DNA from: an uncultured bacterium | GTDB lineage: Bacteria; Bacillota_I; Bacilli_A; RF39; UBA660 | Direction of reading: 5' to 3' | Assembly: GCA_905215635.1 (NCBI GenBank) | Contig: CAJMQX010000016.1 | Coordinates: 1-10,260 of the forward strand | DNA: 10,260 nucleotides | Part shown: piece after piece, positions 1 to 6,076 of the stretch | Layout of the letters: each line of letters begins with the position of its first letter | How positions within the stretch are numbered: the first letter of the stretch is position 1 | Program-made: the position numbers and the translations under genes | The notes under the pieces: model-generated | The model's database searches: none | Seen by the model: only the letters and a program-made list of their open reading frames with translations | Told to the model about the DNA's origin: nothing

Positions 1-491
1 TTTATTTCTAATAATTCTTTTTTATCCTTAGTCATTTCTGCTTTTTTACCAATTCGGTTAATTCTACCTTCAATAATCTCCAAATCAGACATAATAAGTT
101 CCACATTAATAACTTCTATATCTCTAATTGGATCCACACTATTATCTACATGTATTATATTTTTATCATCAAAGCATCTTACTACTTCTACTACTGCATC
201 TACTTCTCTTATATGTGATAAGAATTTATTTCCAAGTCCCTCTCCAGAAGAGGCTCCTTTTACTAATCCTGCTATATCTGTAAATTCATAAGTAGTAGGT
301 ATTACTCTCTCCGGCATATACATCTCTTCTAATGTCGCTACTCTTTTATCAGGAACTACTACTACTCCCACATTAGGATCAATTGTAGCAAATGGATAAT
401 TAGCTGCTAAAATATTTTTCTTTGTGATAGCATTAAATAATGTTGATTTTCCTACGTTTGGAAGTCCTACTATTCCTGCTGTCAAACTCAT
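1..491 (-). CDS. ychF: Redox-regulated ATPase YchF (Obg-like), 5' part only
   Basis: This is the N-terminal ~163 residues of YchF, a universally conserved Obg-family P-loop protein (full length about 365 residues) that prefers ATP to GTP and binds ribosomes. Visible motifs are the G1 loop GLPNVGKST near residues 9-17, the family-typical PFATIDPN in the G2 region, and G3 as [10 protein letters not shown] followed by [17 protein letters not shown]. The NMxE-type G4 motif and the C-terminal TGS-like domain lie beyond the left edge. The start is ATG at 491-489, preceded by an AGAAGTGA Shine-Dalgarno. A well-formed promoter lies just upstream, so the gene can be transcribed independently of the sigma-factor gene behind it. 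The truncation is caused by the window edge, not by a mutation. Confidence 0.96.
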   Translation of the reverse strand, partial: MSLTAGIVGLPNVGKSTLFNAITKKNILAANYPFATIDPNVGVVVVPDKRVATLEEMYMPERVIPTTYEFTDIAGLVKGASSGEGLGNKFLSHIREVDAVVEVVRCFDDKNIIHVDNSVDPIRDIEVINVELIMSDLEIIEGRINRIGKKAEMTKDKKELLEI

Positions 492-520
492 CTATATCAC
501 TTCTTTCTAATACATATACT

Positions 521-549
521 ATTATAATATATTTAATCTTTATTAACAA
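521..549 (-). promoter_or_regulatory. Sigma-A-type promoter of ychF
   Basis: On the minus strand, TTGTTA (549-544) and a perfect TATAAT (526-521) are separated by exactly 17 bases. Transcription would start near 514, leaving a leader of about 23 bases that carries the ychF ribosome-binding site. The promoter lies downstream of the tandem repeat, so the repeat is outside this transcript. Confidence 0.75.
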
Positions 550-563
550 TATCTATTTTGTTT

Positions 564-659
564 TTCAAGGTATTATCAAAATTACATTTAATTCCTTCAA
601 GGTATTATTAAAATTACATTTCATCCTTTCAAGGTATTATCAAAATTACATTTAATTCC
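564..659. repeat. Three tandem 32-bp direct repeats
   Basis: Three units lie head to tail at 564-595, 596-627 and 628-659, each beginning TTCAAGGTATTAT. Units 1 and 3 are identical. Unit 2 differs at one base in the middle and at several of the last six. Each unit has AAGG near its start and is followed by CCTT across its end, with AAGGTATT against AATTCCTT giving a possible AT-rich stem with one mismatch. Unit 3 contains the stop codon of the sigma-factor gene (654-652). On the minus strand each unit carries ATG directly followed by TAA. No T-run follows, so these are not intrinsic terminators. The spacing is uninterrupted, so this is not a CRISPR array. Confidence 0.93.
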
Positions 660-1383
660 TTATTTGACGTTTTTTTCTCTTACTAGTATCTCTTCTTACT
701 ACATCTAAGATATCTAACATTTCTAATTCTTCTTTAATTTTCTTTAATGCTCTTTTTGTTACTTTAGATACATAAGACTGTGTTATTCCAAGTTCATTTG
801 CCAATTCTAATTGTGTTGCTAATTCATCTTTATTATTAAACCCAAATTGTCTAGTTATAATAATCCTATCAAGTTCTGGTAACTCATACACTATTTCTCT
901 TATTATTCTATATACTTCTCTCTTTTCATATTCAGAAACATAATCCACATTTTCATCTTTAATAGTACTATCAATAATATCTTCTATTTTAAATGTTGAT
1001 ATATCTAAACCATTTTCTAATAAAATTGGTGTCTCAAAGCTAATATTACCAACATGTTTCTTTTCTTTCCTCATGAACATCAAAATCTCATTGTCAATGC
1101 ATTCAATAGCATAAGTTGAAAAAGACACACCTCTACTGATATCAAAACCATCTACACTCTTTATTAAACCAACAAATCCAGCAGACATTAATTCTGCCGT
1201 TTCATATTTAGTACATGAAAACCTTTTAGAAATTTCGTTAAAAATAAGCAAAAGATTATGTTCTATTATTCTATCTCTTGCTGTCATATCACCCATTTTA
1301 AATTTTCTAAATTCTTCATAAACTTCACTTTTTGATAATACTGAAGGAAATTTCCAATCTTCTATAAACAAATTATTATTCAT
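652..1383 (-). CDS. Sporulation-type (SigK/SigE-like) RNA polymerase sigma factor
   Basis: This is a sigma-70 family factor of 243 residues that directs RNA polymerase to a particular promoter set. Region 2 spans about residues 35-108 and contains GLIKSVDGFDISRGVSFSTYA and then CIDNEILMFMR, close to the CIENEILM signature of the mother-cell sporulation factors SigE and SigK. Region 4 (about 157-218) ends in a helix-turn-helix, ANELGITQSYVSKVTKRALKK. The last 20 residues form a basic tail (KRKKRQ). There is no SigK- or SigE-like pro-sequence. The ATG at 1383 was chosen because AAAAGGGGG lies 6 bases upstream and the promoter -10 is at 1435-1430, inside the longer reading frame that reaches 1473. 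The stop codon lies in the third 32-bp repeat unit. Family is certain; the exact regulon is not. Confidence 0.9.
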   Translation of the reverse strand: MNNNLFIEDWKFPSVLSKSEVYEEFRKFKMGDMTARDRIIEHNLLLIFNEISKRFSCTKYETAELMSAGFVGLIKSVDGFDISRGVSFSTYAIECIDNEILMFMRKEKKHVGNISFETPILLENGLDISTFKIEDIIDSTIKDENVDYVSEYEKREVYRIIREIVYELPELDRIIITRQFGFNNKDELATQLELANELGITQSYVSKVTKRALKKIKEELEMLDILDVVRRDTSKRKKRQIRN

Positions 1384-1429
1384 AAACATCCCCCTTTTTA
1401 AATCGCTAAAATAACTAAAAAGTACCAAT

Positions 1430-1457
1430 ATTATAGCATATTTTCTAAATTTTGCAA
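1430..1457 (-). promoter_or_regulatory. Extended -10 promoter of the sigma-factor gene
   Basis: On the minus strand, TTGCAA (1457-1452) is followed after 16 bases by TATAAT (1435-1430). TGC directly before the -10 makes it an extended -10 promoter. The predicted start is near 1423, giving a leader of about 40 bases with the GGGGG ribosome-binding site at 1394-1390. It is a housekeeping-type promoter, which suggests vegetative transcription of the sigma gene. Confidence 0.72.
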
Positions 1458-1552
1458 TCTTTTTAGTAAACATTCGTTTATGTTTAGCTAAATATTCTCT
1501 ATTATATTACTATTTTTTATATTATATTTATACTTATTTATTCTTAATCACA

Positions 1553-1966
1553 TCATTTCTTGTTAATAATTTTATAATCTCCTTGATAATTCCATATATT
1601 AAGTCTACCTTTAGCTATTATTGGTTCAATTAATTCTACATTATCGAGTATCCAAGCATACCTTCCTTCTTTATATAATCCCAGTTGATACTCCTTAGTA
1701 TCCTTAATAGAATTTATAAATTCCTGATCCATATATACACAATCAACTAATTTCACTCTACATATTATCTTTCCAAATTGCATTTCTCTATCTTTAATCA
1801 TATTATTTATAAATGTATTATCTACTATACTTTTATCTATTTTCTTTCCACTAGCATGAATAAACAATTCTCCTCTATAATTAGTTTTAATACTTCTAGT
1901 TTTCATTTTCTTATCTCCACTTGCTATTAGTGATGCAAATGGTTCTCTTATACTTAATACTCTCAT
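1553..1966 (-). CDS. ASCH-domain protein
   Basis: This is a 137-residue single-domain protein of the ASCH superfamily, a PUA-like beta-barrel fold thought to bind RNA; some members (YqfB) hydrolyse N4-acetylcytidine. Matching features are the N-terminal LSIREPFASLIASGDKKMKTRS, then YRGELFIHAS at about 30-39, and a C-terminal block RYAWILDNVELIEPIIAKGRLNIW at about 102-125. The length is normal for the family. The YqfB catalytic pattern (Lys, Thr, Glu) cannot be placed with certainty: Lys/Thr are present near 19-23, but I cannot identify the glutamate, so enzymatic activity is not claimed. The start at 1966 is preceded by AGAGGGG about 10 bases upstream. No clear promoter of its own is visible between it and the AbgT gene, so it may depend on read-through of the hairpin region at 2001-2040. 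Confidence 0.88.
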   Translation of the reverse strand: MRVLSIREPFASLIASGDKKMKTRSIKTNYRGELFIHASGKKIDKSIVDNTFINNMIKDREMQFGKIICRVKLVDCVYMDQEFINSIKDTKEYQLGLYKEGRYAWILDNVELIEPIIAKGRLNIWNYQGDYKIINKK

Positions 1967-2000
1967 TCTATCAATCCCCTCTACTAAACTATTTCAATAA

Positions 2001-2040
2001 GACTACTTATTCATAAAAAGACTACTCATAATAAGTAGTC
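2001..2040 (-). terminator. Terminator of the DUF951-AbgT operon with two competing 3' arms
   Basis: Just after the transporter stop codon, the minus strand has GACTACTT (2040-2033), a 5-base loop and GAGTAGTC (2027-2020), an 8-bp stem with one G-T pair, followed by five Ts (2019-2015). That is a compact intrinsic terminator. The same 5' arm, extended to GACTACTTAT (2040-2031), also pairs perfectly over 10 bp with ATAAGTAGTC at 2010-2001. The two pairings exclude each other, and only the first is directly followed by a T-run. Confidence 0.7.
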
Positions 2041-2048
2041 CACTCTAT

Positions 2049-3587
2049 TTATAGCATAACTCCTGTATTAAATCCTAAAGGAAGTCCTACTATATAAAAA
2101 CATAATATTATTAAAAGCCATAGTATGCTAAAAGCTATTGCATACGGAACCATCAAACTCATCGCATCAGTTAGTGTAATAATATCTTTTTTCTTACTAT
2201 TATATATTTGTAAGAACCCTATCAAGATTACAAAGTATGTAAATAATGGTGTCATTCCCCTCATTGAACTATCAGCAGCTCTAAATACCGCTTGTGAAAA
2301 TTCTGGAGTAAATGAACTTTGCATAAACATTGGTACTACTACTGGTGATAAAATAGCCCATTTAGTACCCAATGCTGGTACAAATATTGTACTAATAGCT
2401 ATAATTATAAATGTAAATATTATTAAAACTATTCCTGTTAACTGAAGATTTCCAAGTAATTCAGTTAATGATGCTACTATAAATACCCCCATATTAGTTT
2501 CTCTAAATATTAAACAAAATTGAGCAGCAAAGAATATTAATACTAATAAAGATGAAAATCCTTTTAAGTAATAACTCATACAATTCATAATATCTTTATT
2601 ATTCTTTATTGTCTTAACTCTCATTCCATATACTATTCCTAAAAAACCACATAGAAAAGCGAATATTAATACTGATCCCTGTTTAAAATAAGATCCGTCT
2701 CCAAATAATTGTGCTATATAAGTATTTTCTTTTAAATTAAGAAATAAACCTGAAAAAGGAAGTCCTGGAATAATACAATATGCAATTATTAATACTATAA
2801 TAGCAGTTGAAAGTAATGCTACTAATACTCCTTTTTTCTCCTTTTTAGTAATCTCTGCTGTTAAATCAATCTCATCTTCTTCTGACAAAGTATACTTTCC
2901 TAATTTAGGAACAACATGCTTCTCTGTTACTATCATTCCTAAATAAGATATTAATAAAGTAGCAAATATCATAAAAATTATATTACCACTAGCACTAACA
3001 GTATAACTTTGATCAAGAATTTTAGTAGCATTCTGTGTATAAGTAAGTAAAGTGTTATCTACTCCATTAACTAAAATATTAGCTCCGTATCCAAAAGATA
3101 TTCCTGCAAAAGCTGCACATATCCCTGCTGAAGGATGTCTTCCTAAATTCATAAATAATATTGCCGCGATTGGAATAATTATAACATAAGCAGCATCATA
3201 AAACATTGAAGATATAACTCCCAATAAAACTACTAAAAAAGTAAACATTTTCTTAGGTTTATCTTTCGTTATCATCTTAAAAAACGCATTAAGAAAGCCA
3301 GACTTATAAGCTATTCCTACTCCCATAAGACCTACTATTAAAGTTCCTAAAGGGGCAAAATTAATAAAGTTATCTAACATACTACTAACAAGATACTGAA
3401 TACCTGATCTATTAAATAAATTATTAATTGTAACAACCTGTGTTTCAAGCCCTCCCGTAACTGTATTAACATTGTAATAAGTTGTTTCCAAATGCAAAAT
3501 ACTTCCAACACTACTAACAATCATAATAATAATTGTTAAAATAAACAAAAGTAAAGCCGGATGTAATCTTATATCTTTCTTTTTCAT
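2049..3587 (-). CDS. AbgT-family transporter
   Basis: This is a 512-residue inner-membrane protein with about 11-13 hydrophobic segments, matching the AbgT family (PF03806), whose members carry p-aminobenzoyl-glutamate into the cell or export sulfonamide-like antimetabolites. Family hallmarks are the N-terminal HPALLLFIL, the early loop FNRSGIQYLVSSMLDNFINFAPLG, GISFGYGANILVNGVD in the middle, and the C-terminal ALGTKWAILSPVVVPMFM followed by QAVFRAADSSMRGMTPL. The length is normal and all blocks are intact. ATG (3587-3585) overlaps the TGA of the DUF951 gene, and its ribosome-binding site AAAGGTGG lies within that gene's last codons, so translation is probably coupled. The substrate cannot be read from the sequence: family members include both importers and exporters. 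No peptidase gene of the AbgA/AbgB type is beside it. Confidence 0.93.
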   Translation of the reverse strand: MKKKDIRLHPALLLFILTIIIMIVSSVGSILHLETTYYNVNTVTGGLETQVVTINNLFNRSGIQYLVSSMLDNFINFAPLGTLIVGLMGVGIAYKSGFLNAFFKMITKDKPKKMFTFLVVLLGVISSMFYDAAYVIIIPIAAILFMNLGRHPSAGICAAFAGISFGYGANILVNGVDNTLLTYTQNATKILDQSYTVSASGNIIFMIFATLLISYLGMIVTEKHVVPKLGKYTLSEEDEIDLTAEITKKEKKGVLVALLSTAIIVLIIAYCIIPGLPFSGLFLNLKENTYIAQLFGDGSYFKQGSVLIFAFLCGFLGIVYGMRVKTIKNNKDIMNCMSYYLKGFSSLLVLIFFAAQFCLIFRETNMGVFIVASLTELLGNLQLTGIVLIIFTFIIIAISTIFVPALGTKWAILSPVVVPMFMQSSFTPEFSQAVFRAADSSMRGMTPLFTYFVILIGFLQIYNSKKKDIITLTDAMSLMVPYAIAFSILWLLIILCFYIVGLPLGFNTGVML

Positions 3588-3763
3588 ATATTTTCCACCT
3601 TTTTAATCTTTTTATTAAATTCTATTCTTGGCATCATTACTACTCTTCCACAATTAAGGCATTTAATTTTTATATCAGCTCCTACCCTAATTATTTCAAA
3701 TCTATTTGTCTTACAAGGATGTTCTTTCTTCATAGTAACAATACTTCCTAATTTATATTCCAT
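3584..3763 (-). CDS. DUF951 family protein (YyzM-like)
   Basis: This is a 59-residue protein of the DUF951 family, found widely in Firmicutes and of unknown function. Conserved blocks are GSIVTMKKEHPC at about 6-17 and FEIIRVGADIKIKCLNCGR at 22-40, then VVMMPR. Cys17, Cys35 and Cys38 with His15 form a plausible metal-binding set. The ATG at 3763 is preferred over an in-frame TTG at 3781 because AGGTGAT sits 4-5 bases ahead of the ATG. It is the first gene of a two-gene operon, overlapping the transporter by 4 bases. In Bacillus the homologue is a neighbour of ychF. Confidence 0.92.
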   Translation of the reverse strand: MEYKLGSIVTMKKEHPCKTNRFEIIRVGADIKIKCLNCGRVVMMPRIEFNKKIKKVENI

Positions 3764-3782
3764 ATAATCACCTATTACCAAA

Positions 3783-3811
3783 ATTATATCATTTTTTTAA
3801 TTAGAAGTAAA
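3783..3811 (-). promoter_or_regulatory. Promoter of the DUF951-AbgT operon
   Basis: On the minus strand, TTTACT (3811-3806) and a perfect TATAAT (3788-3783) are 17 bases apart. Transcription would start near 3776, leaving a leader of only about 13 bases containing the AGGTGAT ribosome-binding site. This supports the ATG start at 3763. Confidence 0.65.
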
Positions 3812-3856
3812 TTATTCTCTTGCATCTTATTTCGAATTTAAAATTAATAGCTAAAT

Positions 3857-3887
3857 AAAAAGATATTTAGTATATCACCAATATCTT
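3857..3887 (-). terminator. Intrinsic terminator of the trmL operon
   Basis: The minus strand shows AAGATATT (3887-3880), a 12-base loop, AATATCTT (3867-3860), a perfect 8-bp stem, and a run of five Ts (3861-3857). The 5' arm overlaps the trmL stop codon. It separates this operon from the DUF951 promoter immediately downstream. The stem is AT-rich and therefore weak. Confidence 0.65.
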
Positions 3888-4395
3888 AATCTTCTAATAA
3901 CCAATCTTCTCCCTTAAATGGTTCATATCTAAGTAAATCATTATAATTTTGTTGTCTTAATACTTCATATACTGCAATAGCTACGCAGTTAGAAACATTT
4001 AAACATCTTACATTATCTGAGCAAGGTATTCTAATGCATCTATCTAAGTATTTTCTTAATATTTCTTTAGGTATACCTGTACTTTCTTTTCCAAATATTA
4101 AATAAATATTTTTCTTCTTATCAGTATAATCTATCTCACTATGAGGCTTCTTACCATATCTTGTAAAGAAATAGTATTCACCAGGATTTTTTGATATGAA
4201 ATCTAAAAAATCATCATATAAAGTATAATCAACTTTATCAATATAGTTAACTGCACTTCTTTTAATTACTCCCGTAGACATTGCAAATCCTAATGGTCTA
4301 ATTAAATGAAGTCTAGCTCCACTAGCAGCACAAGTTCTCATTATATTTCCTGTATTTTCTGGTATTTCTGGTTCAAATAATACTACATTTATCAT
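3886..4395 (-). CDS. trmL: tRNA (cytidine(34)-2'-O)-methyltransferase TrmL
   Basis: This is a 169-residue SPOUT-class methyltransferase that uses S-adenosylmethionine to methylate the ribose 2'-OH of the wobble base of leucine tRNAs. Motif 1 is PEIPENTGNIMRTCAASG (residues 9-26, with Asn14 and Arg20). Motif 2 is FGKESTGIP (101-109) and motif 3 is RCLNVSNCVAIAVYEVLRQ (130-148); together they form the knotted cofactor site. The length is normal for this minimal SPOUT enzyme. ATG (4395-4393) overlaps the TGA of the upstream thioredoxin-fold gene, and its GAGGAG ribosome-binding site is made by the Glu-Glu codons of that gene, so the two are translationally coupled. Confidence 0.95.
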   Translation of the reverse strand: MINVVLFEPEIPENTGNIMRTCAASGARLHLIRPLGFAMSTGVIKRSAVNYIDKVDYTLYDDFLDFISKNPGEYYFFTRYGKKPHSEIDYTDKKKNIYLIFGKESTGIPKEILRKYLDRCIRIPCSDNVRCLNVSNCVAIAVYEVLRQQNYNDLLRYEPFKGEDWLLED

Positions 4396-4925
4396 TTACT
4401 TATCTCCTCATCCTGAAATTTAATATTATTAATATATTCTATCATTTTATCAACATCATATTCATTATCTTTAATACTATATATTGATTTTAACTTACCA
4501 TCTTCAAATATAATTAAACAAGGAACATCAGTAATTTGAGCATATTCTAAAGAATATTTTCCTTGCATATCTTTAATAGTATTCTTATCTTTAAGTTCAT
4601 TAGTAATATCCATATAAAATACTTCTTTATCAAGTTTTCCACTTCTTATTCTATTCTTAAACTTAATCTCAAAATCACGTATATCTTCATCCATAAGTAC
4701 TGATGTATATATAATCCCATCTTGATTTTCTACTATATAATCATTAAGTTCATTATAATTAATAACATCTAAATACTTATCTAATATTGGTTTATTTATT
4801 TTACTCTCATTATATATATTAACCCACATATAAAAATAATATTGTAGTAGTATTGTAACAATAATAACTATTCCTAAAATAATATAATTCTTAGAGGGTA
4901 TCACTCTTAGTTCTTCCTTCTTCAT
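4392..4925 (-). CDS. Membrane-anchored thioredoxin-fold protein without a CxxC site
   Basis: This is a 177-residue protein with a basic N-terminus, one transmembrane segment at about 13-34, and a soluble part of about 140 residues. The soluble part looks thioredoxin-like: a strand at 70-76 (GIIYTSVLM), a strand at about 101-107, then YAQITDVPCLIIFEDGKL at 128-145, where Pro135 sits in the position of the cis-proline loop. The redox CxxC pair is absent; the equivalent position near SVLMDED has no cysteine, and the only cysteine (136) follows the proline. It is therefore probably a structural or binding domain rather than an oxidoreductase. I do not recognise a named family with certainty. The start at 4925 has AAAGGATGA upstream and a matching promoter. 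It is coupled to trmL by a 4-base overlap. Confidence 0.8.
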   Translation of the reverse strand: MKKEELRVIPSKNYIILGIVIIVTILLQYYFYMWVNIYNESKINKPILDKYLDVINYNELNDYIVENQDGIIYTSVLMDEDIRDFEIKFKNRIRSGKLDKEVFYMDITNELKDKNTIKDMQGKYSLEYAQITDVPCLIIFEDGKLKSIYSIKDNEYDVDKMIEYINNIKFQDEEISK

Positions 4926-4948
4926 TCTAAATCATCCTTTCTATTTAC

Positions 4949-4977
4949 ATTTTAACAATTATTCCTTATTTTGTAAA
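4949..4977 (-). promoter_or_regulatory. Promoter of the thioredoxin-fold/trmL operon
   Basis: On the minus strand, TTTACA (4977-4972) and TAAAAT (4954-4949) are separated by 17 bases, with TGT just before the -10 giving an extended -10. It is back to back with the rlmN promoter, the two -35 boxes being only 9 bases apart. Confidence 0.65.
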
Positions 4978-4986
4978 TAACAACTC

Positions 4987-5015
4987 TTTAAAAATATCAA
5001 CTTATTTGTTATAAT
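4987..5015 (+). promoter_or_regulatory. Promoter of the rlmN-prpC-prkC-rsgA-rpe operon
   Basis: A weak -35, TTTAAA (4987-4992), is followed after 17 bases by a perfect TATAAT (5010-5015) with TGT in front of it, an extended -10. Transcription would start near 5022, about 28 bases before the rlmN ATG. The surrounding TA-rich stretch to 5034 offers other possible -10 boxes, so the exact start is uncertain. Confidence 0.62.
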
Positions 5016-5049
5016 AATATTATTATATTTATATGAAAGGTTGATTTCT

Positions 5050-6075
5050 ATGAAAAATATTTTTGGTATAACTTTTAATGAATTAGAAAATTATTTTCAT
5101 TCTATTAATGAATCTAATTATCGTGCTACCCAAATCTATGATTATCTCTATAAAAAAAGAATGTATAACATTGATAATATGACTAATATTAGTAAAGAAA
5201 GTCGTAAGAAAATAGCTAATGATTTTGATTTTTCTTTTATTAAGCTAATAACTAAACAAGAAGATACTGATGTTAAAAAATATCTATTTGAATTAGCTGA
5301 TGGTAACACTATTGAATCTGTCTTAATGTATCATAACTATGGTATTAGTCTATGTGTATCTTCTCAAGTTGGCTGTAACATGGGTTGCCGTTTTTGTGAA
5401 AGTGGCAGATTAAAGAAAGTTCGTAATCTAGAAACTTATGAAATTGTAGAACAATTATTAATGATTGAAAAAGATATTAATTCTCGTATTACCCATGTCG
5501 TTGTAATGGGTATTGGTGAACCTTTTGATAATTATGACAATGTTATGAACTTTATAAGAATTATTACTTCAAATAAAGGTATCAATCTAGGATCAAGGCA
5601 CGTTACAGTATCTACTTGTGGCGTTATTCCTGGTATTGAAAAATTCATGAAAGATTTTGATCAAGTAAATCTAGCTATATCATTACACGCTCCTAATAAT
5701 ACTATTAGAGATAAGATTATGCCTATTAATAAAGCTTACCCCATAGAAGATTTAATTAAAGTTATTAAGAAATATCTATCTACTACTAATAGACGTGTTA
5801 CTTTTGAATACATTATGTTAGAAAATGTAAATGACTCTATTAGCTGTGCTAAAGAACTAGCAAATCTTCTTAAAGGAATGAATTGTTACGTTAATCTAAT
5901 TCCTTATAATGAAACTGAAAATATTCAATTTAAACGAACAAAAAAGATGCAAATTTTAGCATTTTATGATATACTTAAGAAAAGTGGAATAAACGTAACA
6001 ATCAGAAAAGAATTTGGAGGTAATGTAGACGCAGCTTGTGGTCAATTACGTGCCAAATCTAATAGGAGGAACTAA
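5050..6075 (+). CDS. rlmN: Dual-specificity RNA methyltransferase RlmN
   Basis: This is a 341-residue radical-SAM enzyme that makes 2-methyladenosine at position 2503 of 23S rRNA and position 37 of some tRNAs. The 4Fe-4S cluster motif is Cys109-x3-Cys113-x2-Cys116. By spacing to E. coli RlmN, Cys102 and Cys330 (DAACGQLR) are the two catalytic cysteines and Glu89 matches the conserved glutamate. MGIGEPFDNY (153-162) and SLHAPN (211-216) are also typical. VNLIPYN and the overall pattern favour RlmN over the resistance enzyme Cfr. After the cluster the sequence is ESGRLKKVRNL, a variant of the usual ATGxxGxxRNL. ATG at 5050 is chosen over TTG at 5041 because GAAAGG (5035-5040) abuts the TTG but lies 9 bases before the ATG. 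It is the first gene of the operon. Confidence 0.95.
   Translation: MKNIFGITFNELENYFHSINESNYRATQIYDYLYKKRMYNIDNMTNISKESRKKIANDFDFSFIKLITKQEDTDVKKYLFELADGNTIESVLMYHNYGISLCVSSQVGCNMGCRFCESGRLKKVRNLETYEIVEQLLMIEKDINSRITHVVVMGIGEPFDNYDNVMNFIRIITSNKGINLGSRHVTVSTCGVIPGIEKFMKDFDQVNLAISLHAPNNTIRDKIMPINKAYPIEDLIKVIKKYLSTTNRRVTFEYIMLENVNDSISCAKELANLLKGMNCYVNLIPYNETENIQFKRTKKMQILAFYDILKKSGINVTIRKEFGGNVDAACGQLRAKSNRRN
6064..6069 (+). promoter_or_regulatory. Ribosome-binding site of prpC inside rlmN
   Basis: A perfect AGGAGG lies 7 bases before the prpC ATG at 6077 and is read in rlmN as the penultimate Arg-Arg codons (AGG AGG). It fixes the prpC start at 6077 rather than an earlier in-frame codon and suggests coupled translation of the two genes. 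Confidence 0.85.
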
Positions 6076-6076
6076 T

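Noticed and set aside
440..655. Plus-strand open frame of 71 codons, hydrophobic
   Set aside because: It starts antisense to ychF and ends in the tandem repeats; its hydrophobic look comes from AT-rich sequence, and there is no ribosome-binding site. A well-supported ychF occupies the other strand.
1384..1473. N-terminal extension of the sigma factor to an ATG at 1473
   Set aside because: The best promoter (-10 at 1435-1430) lies within this stretch and the strong ribosome-binding site is just before the ATG at 1383; the extra residues do not resemble a SigE/SigK propeptide.
1483..1492. Perfect 10-bp palindrome TTTAGCTAAA upstream of the sigma gene
   Set aside because: Expected by chance in DNA this AT-rich, upstream of the -35 and without a second copy; not enough to call an operator.
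2125..2445. Plus-strand open frame of 106 codons inside the AbgT gene
   Set aside because: Complete antisense shadow of a strongly conserved membrane protein, with no ribosome-binding site.
5050..6075. Cfr-type antibiotic-resistance methyltransferase instead of RlmN
   Set aside because: The MGIGEPFDNY and VNLIPYN blocks and the RAK ending after GQLR match Bacillus RlmN, not Cfr (MGMGEALAN, VNLIRYN), and the gene heads a housekeeping operon.
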